Positions 59,321-64,000 of a stretch of DNA of 64,000 nucleotides are shown piece after piece. Numbering within the stretch: the first letter of the stretch is position 1; each line of letters begins with the position of its first letter. Below the pieces are notes generated by a model that was not told the DNA's origin, ran no database searches, and saw nothing but the letters and a program-made list of their open reading frames with translations. Source of the stretch: Chlamydiae bacterium RIFCSPLOWO2_12_FULL_45_20 (GTDB lineage Bacteria > Chlamydiota > Chlamydiia > Chlamydiales > SM23-39); contig MGMD01000010.1 of NCBI GenBank assembly GCA_001796285.1, positions 92,708 to 156,707 on the forward strand, written 5' to 3'. Both the position numbers and the translations under genes were made by a program.

Positions 59321-60214
59321 ATGAGAAAGTTGGAGCATCTGGAAACGTTCATAAAGGTAGTAGAAGCAAACAGTTTGGCATTGGCAGCTAAGCGATTAGG
59401 CCTCTCTGCTGCGGCTATTAGTAAACAGATAAGTGCCTTAGAAAATGAGTTGAAAATGAGTTTGCTGTCTCGAACGACAAGACGTTTGGAATTAACAGAA
59501 TTGGGGCGCGTCTATTACGAGCACTGTAAGGGAGTGATGAAAAAGATTGACGATCTCGATGGGGTTATGAATTCCCTTCAACAAGAGCCTTCCGGAAAAT
59601 TAACCGTGCTTTCAAGTCGATACTTTGCCGACCATTGCATAGTCCCTCATTTACAGGAATTTTTCGCAAAATATCCCAAAATTACACTGGACCTTATCAT
59701 CATTAGCCGAGCTTCCGATTTATCCAGAGAAGATATCGACCTATTCTTTGGAATTACTCATGCTGTCCCTCCTGAAGCAACTCAGCAAGAAATTGCTAAA
59801 GGACATTTTTCTTTATGCGCTTCTCCTTCTTATCTAAAGCAATATGGAATTCCCAAGACTCCTCAGGATTTGTCCCATCATCGTTTTATCACTTATAGCG
59901 TAAGACAATCCTGCCATCGACTCTCTTTCAACAATGGAAGCGAGATCTATCTCAATCCTTTATTGCGGGTCAGCGATACCAAGATGATGATTTCTTGCGC
60001 TCTTCAGGGATTAGGATTCATAACACTCCACCATCTAGAATCAGAAAAACACTTATCCGGAGGGACTCTTGTAGAGATCTTGGCTAAATTTAGAGAACCT
60101 CCCCAGCCTATTTATTTGGGCTATTTCCAAGATCGATATCTGCAACCCAAAGTACGTTATTTTATTGAGTTTTATCAGGAAAAATTAAAGAAAACAGGTG
60201 CGTATGCTACTTGA
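59321..60214 (+). CDS. LysR-family transcriptional regulator
   Basis: 297 residues. An N-terminal winged helix (HLETFIKVVEANSLALAAKRLGLSAAAISKQISALE, 6-41) is followed by the periplasmic-binding-protein-like effector domain (about 90-290). It overlaps the next gene by 11 nt, unlike the usual divergent layout, so it is the first gene of the operon and may autoregulate it. Effector unknown. Confidence 0.92.
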   Translation: MRKLEHLETFIKVVEANSLALAAKRLGLSAAAISKQISALENELKMSLLSRTTRRLELTELGRVYYEHCKGVMKKIDDLDGVMNSLQQEPSGKLTVLSSRYFADHCIVPHLQEFFAKYPKITLDLIIISRASDLSREDIDLFFGITHAVPPEATQQEIAKGHFSLCASPSYLKQYGIPKTPQDLSHHRFITYSVRQSCHRLSFNNGSEIYLNPLLRVSDTKMMISCALQGLGFITLHHLESEKHLSGGTLVEILAKFREPPQPIYLGYFQDRYLQPKVRYFIEFYQEKLKKTGAYAT

Positions 60215-61034
60215 AAAAAACAAAAAAGCGAAAATTTTCGCTGATTTACATAACAAAAAAGAACCTTTCATTTTAGCCAACGCATGGGATGCGGCAAGTG
60301 CAAGAATTTTTGAAAAAGCAGGATTTTCAGCCATTGGAACTACAAGTGCAGGTATTGCTGCAGCGAAAGGATATCGAGATGGACAAAATATGCCTTTAGA
60401 GGAAGTACTCGACACTGTGAAACAAATTCTTTCTGCTGTAGAGCTTCCTGTATCTGTGGATATAGAAGCTGGTTTTGGCAAACGCAATGAGGAGCTGGTG
60501 CGTAACATAAAAAAAGTGCTGTCTTTAGGAGCAGTGGGAATCAATTTTGAAGATGGGACCGGCTGCAAGTCTTTTCCTCTTACGCCGATCGAAGAACAAA
60601 TGAATAAAATTCGAGCAATTCGAACAGAAATCGCCTCGGAAGACTTATGGATTAACGCACGCATCGATGTTCTGTATCTGGGACTGCTAGAAAAAGAGGC
60701 TGCTTTAGATGAAACAATTCGACGCGCTCATGCTTATTTAGAGGCTGGAGCTAATTCTGTCTTTGTTTTTGGTGGTGTGAATGACAAAGATTCAATTGCC
60801 CGTCTTACTCGTGAAATTAAAGCTCCTCTTAACCTGTTAGCCAATCCTCAACTTCCATCTATCGAAGAATTGCAGAAACTAGGAGTAGCCCGAGTTAGCT
60901 TGGGATCAGGTCCAATGAGGGCCTCTTTAGGCTTACTAGAGGAAATTTCCCAAGAACTCTTGAAATTTGGAACGTATCAAAGTTTAACAAACAAAGCAGT
61001 TTCTTATTCTGAGCTTCAAGAACTTTTTGATTAA
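60204..61034 (+). CDS. isocitrate lyase/PEP mutase family enzyme
   Basis: 276 residues from the ATG at 60204. The TIM-barrel motifs are those of the ICL/PEPM superfamily: NAWDAASARIFEKAGFSAIGTTSAGIA (about 26-52), metal-binding VDIEAGFG (about 91-98), GINFEDG (about 116-122) and INARIDVLYLG (about 152). It lacks the KKCGH catalytic loop of true isocitrate lyases, so a carboxy-phosphonoenolpyruvate mutase, oxaloacetase or 2-methylisocitrate-lyase-like C-C lyase is more likely. Sits between a LysR regulator and an SDR pseudogene. Confidence 0.82.
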   Translation: MLLEKNKKAKIFADLHNKKEPFILANAWDAASARIFEKAGFSAIGTTSAGIAAAKGYRDGQNMPLEEVLDTVKQILSAVELPVSVDIEAGFGKRNEELVRNIKKVLSLGAVGINFEDGTGCKSFPLTPIEEQMNKIRAIRTEIASEDLWINARIDVLYLGLLEKEAALDETIRRAHAYLEAGANSVFVFGGVNDKDSIARLTREIKAPLNLLANPQLPSIEELQKLGVARVSLGSGPMRASLGLLEEISQELLKFGTYQSLTNKAVSYSELQELFD

Positions 61035-61052
61035 CAATTTTATGGAGTTTTT

Positions 61053-61968
61053 ATGTCGATGCTAAAAGGAAAAACGGTAATTATTACGGGAGCAAGCCGA
61101 GGAATTGGACAAGCAATCGCATTGAGATGTGCCGCAGCTAAGGCAAATATCGTTATTTTGACTAAAGACTCCCCAGCGAATATCGACGAGACAGCAAATC
61201 AAATTATTGCAGCTGGAGGACAAGTATTGGCCCTCAGTATCGACGTATCTGATTATAATGGAATCGAGCAGGCTGTAGCTCAAATGGTTGCCAAATTTGG
61301 CGGTGTTGATATCGTAGTCAATAATACGAGCGCGACATGTCTTACTGATATTTTGCATACAACACCTGAGCAATTTGATTTAGTACTGTCAACGAGCGCT
61401 CGAGCTGCATTTTTCTTAAGCCAAGCTTGTCATCCCTGTCTGCAAAAATCCTCAAATCCGCATATCATCAATAGACTTGCCATAATTGCGCGGTAACAAG
61501 GTACCGCGCAATTATGGCAAGTCTAATATTTCTCCTCCTCTAACAATGGATCCTTTCTGGTTTAAGAATCACTTGGCTTTTTCTATGGGAAAATAGGCCA
61601 TGAGCATGTGCACCCTAGGAATGGCAGAACAATTCAAACGAGATGGAATCGCCGTGAATTCTCTTTGGCCAAAAACCACGATTGCAACCCAAACTATCAA
61701 AGATCATTTTTTGCCAAAAGTACACGCATCAAGCCGGTGGCCCTCAATCATGGCAGATGCAGCCTATGAATTATCTTTGCGCAATTTCCACCAATACTCA
61801 GGTTGCTTTTTGATGGACGAAGATTTCCTTCAAGAAACAGGTCAGACTGTTTTTTCTCAAGTATGCCGTGGATCCTGCTTCTACCTTGATACAGGCATTT
61901 TTTCTCCCCATTGAAGAGCAGAGAAATCGAGTGCCTCAAGAGTTGTTTGTTTTTAATCAACCTAAGTA
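61053..61968 (+). pseudogene. SDR oxidoreductase (HSDL2-like), disrupted
   Basis: Short-chain dehydrogenase resembling HSDL2-type proteins. The N-terminal part (VIITGASRGIGQAIALRCAAA, 9-29; VNNTSA) runs to NPHIIN. A 52-bp MITE then interrupts it, and ISPPLTMDPFWFKNHLAF follows. Next comes an in-frame TAG after FSMGK, then AMSMCTLGMAEQFKRDGIAVNSLWP, and finally a frameshift near 61860 after which KYAVDPASTLIQAFFLPIEEQ continues to a TAG at 61966-61968. The YxxxK catalytic Tyr reads as Phe (LAFSMGK). Four independent lesions show decay. Confidence 0.88.
61473..61524. mobile_element. 52-bp MITE inserted in the SDR gene
   Basis: Near-perfect hairpin element: 23-bp arms starting AGACTTGCCATAATTGCG with a 6-nt loop ACAAGG. 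It is flanked by AAT on both sides (61470-61472 and 61525-61527). Removing the element and one AAT restores the expected reading NPHIINISPP, which proves insertion. The ends (TAGACTTGC) resemble those of the dispersed repeat at 18905-18915. Confidence 0.92.
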
Positions 61969-62002
61969 GTGAGCGACACAAAATCCCGAAATTGCCAATT
62001 CA

Positions 62003-62027
62003 ATTGTCGTAACCGCGATACGACAAT
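62003..62027. terminator. hairpin after the SDR pseudogene
   Basis: ATTGTCGTA / TACGACAAT, a 9-bp stem with 7-nt loop and no following T-run. Possible terminator. Confidence 0.4.
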
Positions 62028-62054
62028 CAGAAAATCAACACGGTTCTATTTCAT

Positions 62055-62080
62055 TAGACCTCTTGCATAACTCAGGTCTA
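62055..62080 (+). repeat. dispersed repeat copy downstream of the RING-like gene
   Basis: TAGACCTCTTGCATAACTC followed by AGGTCTA, the clearest complete 26-bp unit of the family, with TAGACCT/AGGTCTA inverted ends. It lies 11 bp past the stop codon of the minus-strand gene. Confidence 0.8.
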
Positions 62081-62090
62081 TATCACGCCA

Positions 62091-63299
62091 TTATATGAAA
62101 GAGCTCGCTGCGCCGGCTCCAAATCCTCCTGCGATAGTCTGCCCCTCTGCTCCAAGTCCGGCAGATTGAGCTATGGCTGCAGCAAAGCATCCTCCCATGA
62201 GAGCAGCGAATGCTTTTTTAGCTGGTTCCTTCAATTTTTTTACGAGGTCTTCTATGGGTTTCATATCTGGTAACATTTGAGTGATTTGTTTTGTTGAAAA
62301 TGTGCCGCCGGCCAAGACGCCACCAGCTGCTCCCACTACTATTCCAGGGGTGCCGCTTTTTAAATATGTTCCTCCAATTAACAGAGTTAAGAAGGCAGCT
62401 CTCAAGAGAGTCAATGAAGAGGAGTCTTCTGTATTTTTTATCTGATTTTTAATTTTTTCAATATCATCAGTTAAACGTAATTTTTCAACCTGAGAAACAC
62501 CTGGAGTCGCGAGTTTCTTTTCCATTGTATCTAAGGCTTTTATATATTGGTCTTTTTCAGCCTCGCTCAATGCCACTGCTTGGGGCATCACATGCATTAG
62601 AAGGTGTGAAAACCACATAGCAGTTGAAAATGCAAATGCTCCCCAGGTCAGGGACTCTAATTGTTCAATTTCTTCTGGCGTGGTGCTACAGCTGGATTTC
62701 AAAAACGCTTTCATATCATCCCAAGGAGTCTCGGATATCCCAAGCATCTGAGTTAATAGGACACTGGCTACGAACTGTGTTCCTATAACGGCGCCGTCAT
62801 AGCCCGCTTTCATGGCTTTTTTCAAAGCGGTTGGTGAACAATAGGGAGAAATCGCTTTTCTAGCCTGATTTATTTTCTGAAGACATTTGTCTTTGAAGGA
62901 TAATAAGCCTTTAGGTGCTTCCAGTTCTGTGTCACAGGTAGGGCAACTAGAGGAAGAAACCAACGCTTTTTTTATACACTCTGGGTGAAAAAAACAACTG
63001 GTCGTCTCGCTTTTAGCTACGTAATTTTCAGGAACTCGATCCTTGAACTTTTCGAGGTTATCTTTAACGCATTTATGGAATATTTGAGTCATGAGAGCAT
63101 CTGAAGTCGATTTTCCTAAGTCTTCCCAAGTCGGATTATTTCTCCATATCCGTTCAATATATTTTTGATTCAACTTTTTGTGGGCGAAAGCTTTTGTCTG
63201 ATTTTTTGGATTAGCAATGAATTGACGACACACTTTGCATTGAATATCAGAGTTAGTATTAACATGGTAAGTATAGATTGTGCTAATTGCTGTTTTCAT
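62091..63299 (-). CDS. putative membrane protein with RING-like zinc finger, effector candidate
   Basis: 402 residues. The N-terminal third has zinc-ligand-like spacing: C21-x2-C24, then H75/C77, C102-x2-H105-x2-C108, and C119-x2-C122 (CFFHPEC and SCPTCD), reminiscent of a RING or related cross-brace finger with a long insertion. The C-terminal two thirds contain four or more hydrophobic segments (about 165-188, 218-245, 303-335, 365-402), rich in Gly/Ala, and a helical charged linker (about 248-295). No signal peptide is present. Eukaryote-like zinc fingers plus Inc-like hydrophobic lobes suggest an intracellular effector acting at host membranes, possibly in ubiquitin signalling; this is inference. 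It is clearly bounded by a TATAAT promoter and a repeat. Confidence 0.7.
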   Translation of the reverse strand: MKTAISTIYTYHVNTNSDIQCKVCRQFIANPKNQTKAFAHKKLNQKYIERIWRNNPTWEDLGKSTSDALMTQIFHKCVKDNLEKFKDRVPENYVAKSETTSCFFHPECIKKALVSSSSCPTCDTELEAPKGLLSFKDKCLQKINQARKAISPYCSPTALKKAMKAGYDGAVIGTQFVASVLLTQMLGISETPWDDMKAFLKSSCSTTPEEIEQLESLTWGAFAFSTAMWFSHLLMHVMPQAVALSEAEKDQYIKALDTMEKKLATPGVSQVEKLRLTDDIEKIKNQIKNTEDSSSLTLLRAAFLTLLIGGTYLKSGTPGIVVGAAGGVLAGGTFSTKQITQMLPDMKPIEDLVKKLKEPAKKAFAALMGGCFAAAIAQSAGLGAEGQTIAGGFGAGAASSFI

Positions 63300-63400
63300 T
63301 AAAGAGATTATATAGTTTCGGGCAGTTTATGTACATATTGATCACTCCCATTAACGGAAGCCGGAAGTTGACCCCCTGACCCTCGTAGAACAGACTCCTC
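63300..63400. other. intergenic DNA with possible IS-end remnant
   Basis: Besides the promoter, the stretch CCCATTAACGGAAGCCGG with AAGTTGACCCCC (63349-63379) looks like the end of an IS21- or IS66-type element, but no partner repeat is visible in the window. Confidence 0.25.
63307..63335 (-). promoter_or_regulatory. promoter of the RING-like gene
   Basis: On the minus strand TGTACA (63335-63330), 17-bp spacer, TATAAT (63312-63307). The predicted start is at about 63300, next to the ATG at 63299, so a leaderless mRNA is suggested. Confidence 0.5.
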
Positions 63401-63589
63401 TCAGGTGTTTTGGGGAAATACATAGGGATAAGCTCCTTCGGTTTTTAAAAAAAACCTAAAAAACAAGTCTACCGAGTCCAACTGAAGGGCGGTGGCAGGT
63501 GGCGATTTATCGAGTTTTGAAGGAACGAGGATTGTTGTGAAAGACAAGGAAAAAATACCGAACAAAAGTAAGTGAGAAAAGAACCGCAT
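63401..63589 (-). CDS. short hypothetical secreted peptide or gene fragment
   Basis: 62 residues with a signal-peptide-like start (MRFFSHLLLFGIFSLSFTT) and an ordinary polar remainder. No family recognised. It sits among insertion-sequence remnants and may be a truncated gene. Confidence 0.3.
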   Translation of the reverse strand: MRFFSHLLLFGIFSLSFTTILVPSKLDKSPPATALQLDSVDLFFRFFLKTEGAYPYVFPQNT

Positions 63590-63615
63590 CTTTTTCTAGT
63601 TGATAAGGTCATGGC

Positions 63616-63908
63616 ATGTTAGAGCTCTTTAAAAAACAAGGAGTCTATCTATGCCGATCTGTATCAGAAGCCAAAAAACTTGAATGGAACCGTCTCATTG
63701 AGGAGCAATGCCAAAGCGGCCTCTCCATTGAAAAGTGGTGCCGACAGCAAAATCTCATCTCTCATACCTTTCACTATTGGAAAGATAAGCTCTTCCCCAA
63801 ATAACTGCAAAAAGCCTGTTTCATTGAACTCAATGTGAGACGCTCCGATGTCATCTTTTTGCAAGCTCATTCTGGGGTGTCAAGAATCTGCCTAAAACGG
63901 CAGATTCT
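63616..63908 (+). pseudogene. IS66-family TnpA-like protein, broken
   Basis: Residues 20-60 (EWNRLIEEQCQSGLSIEKWC and SHTFHYWKDKL) match the helix-turn-helix of IS66 accessory protein TnpA. A TAA at 63802-63804 ends the frame, but the same frame continues with CFIELNVRRSDVIFLQ, the usual next TnpA segment. It is then interrupted by a group II intron at 63909. Confidence 0.75.
63883..63908. other. stem-loop at the intron insertion site
   Basis: AGAATCTGCC (63883-63892), loop TAAAAC, GGCAGATTCT (63899-63908): a perfect 10-bp hairpin whose last base adjoins the intron 5' end. Confidence 0.8.
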
Positions 63909-64000
63909 GTGCGACCGGTATGTCGCTACACTAGGAGGTGAAAGTCCTTCACGGGCTCTAGTAAGGAGAACCGTTAGAGAAGGCAAGGGTGCCTACCGTG
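63909..64000 (+). mobile_element. 5' end of a group II intron (cut by the window edge)
   Basis: Begins GTGCGACCGGTATGTCGC, the conserved 5' GTGYG start and base of domain I. This is followed by CTAGGAGGTGAAAGTCCTTC and the AAGGAG, GGCAAGGGTG elements typical of bacterial group II intron domain I. The reverse transcriptase/maturase gene would lie beyond the window. Confidence 0.85.

Noticed and set aside
60198..61034. True isocitrate lyase (glyoxylate shunt)
   Set aside because: At about 276 residues it is far shorter than isocitrate lyase and lacks the KKCGH loop.
61600..61914. A separate 104-aa gene downstream of the SDR
   Set aside because: It is the continuation of the same SDR after a MITE and a TAG; it starts at a residue internal to the fold and lacks a ribosome-binding site.

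Overview
The window comes from a member of the phylum Chlamydiae that lies outside the family Chlamydiaceae. It most resembles an amoeba-associated, Waddlia- or Parachlamydia-type organism, but genus cannot be proven from the sequence alone. The evidence is chlamydial gene content and order: gltX/tsp/euo/recJ/secDF/uppS/cdsA/cmk-plsC, then trxA/trmL/hisS/uhpC/dnaE/bamD/rsbW/dacF, then lnt/lpxC/fabZ/lpxA/fmt/Cap1-like protein/ribosomal operon/gapA. Each run matches blocks I recall from C. trachomatis (CT441-CT453, CT539-CT551, CT534-CT504). The blocks are joined differently here and carry extra genes that pathogenic chlamydiae lack, such as purA, an autotransporter, a DUF2905 protein and an SLBB protein.

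Regions. 1-13.5 kb: mostly minus-strand housekeeping genes (gltX, tsp, recJ, secDF), interrupted by the plus-strand developmental regulator euo and a PATR-type autotransporter. 13.5-18.4 kb: plus-strand purA-uppS-cdsA-cmk/plsC (nucleotides, lipid carrier, phospholipid), then trxA. 18.4-33 kb: tRNA/rRNA modification enzymes, hisS, sugar-phosphate antiporter, replicative polymerase, outer-membrane assembly lipoproteins, anti-sigma kinase, PBP5-like carboxypeptidase, SurA-like chaperone. 33-39.6 kb: lipoprotein and lipid A synthesis (lnt, lpxC, fabZ, lpxA), fmt and a putative inclusion-membrane protein. 39.7-51.8 kb: the fused S10/spc/alpha ribosomal operon from rplC to rplQ, closed by a very strong terminator. 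51.8-53.6 kb: gapA and a chlamydial protein. tRNA-Leu(UAA) at 53.6 kb marks the change from core to accessory DNA.

53.7-64 kb is accessory and decaying. It holds a VOC protein and haloalkane dehalogenase pair, a DHA2 drug-efflux pump, a deleted ISAs1-type element, an AbiE toxin-antitoxin pair with a broken toxin, a LysR/PEP-mutase-like/SDR operon whose SDR is split by a 52-bp MITE, a membrane protein with a RING-like zinc-finger pattern (effector candidate), an IS66 tnpA remnant, and the 5' end of a group II intron running off the window edge.

A dispersed short palindromic repeat (core TAGACCTCTTGCATAA) occurs at least six times. It sits exactly at gene ends and starts and contributes stop codons, terminal residues or leader sequence to neighbouring genes. 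Several genes have a good promoter whose -10 box lies only about 7 nt before the start codon, suggesting leaderless or near-leaderless mRNAs. Many genes start with TTG or GTG.
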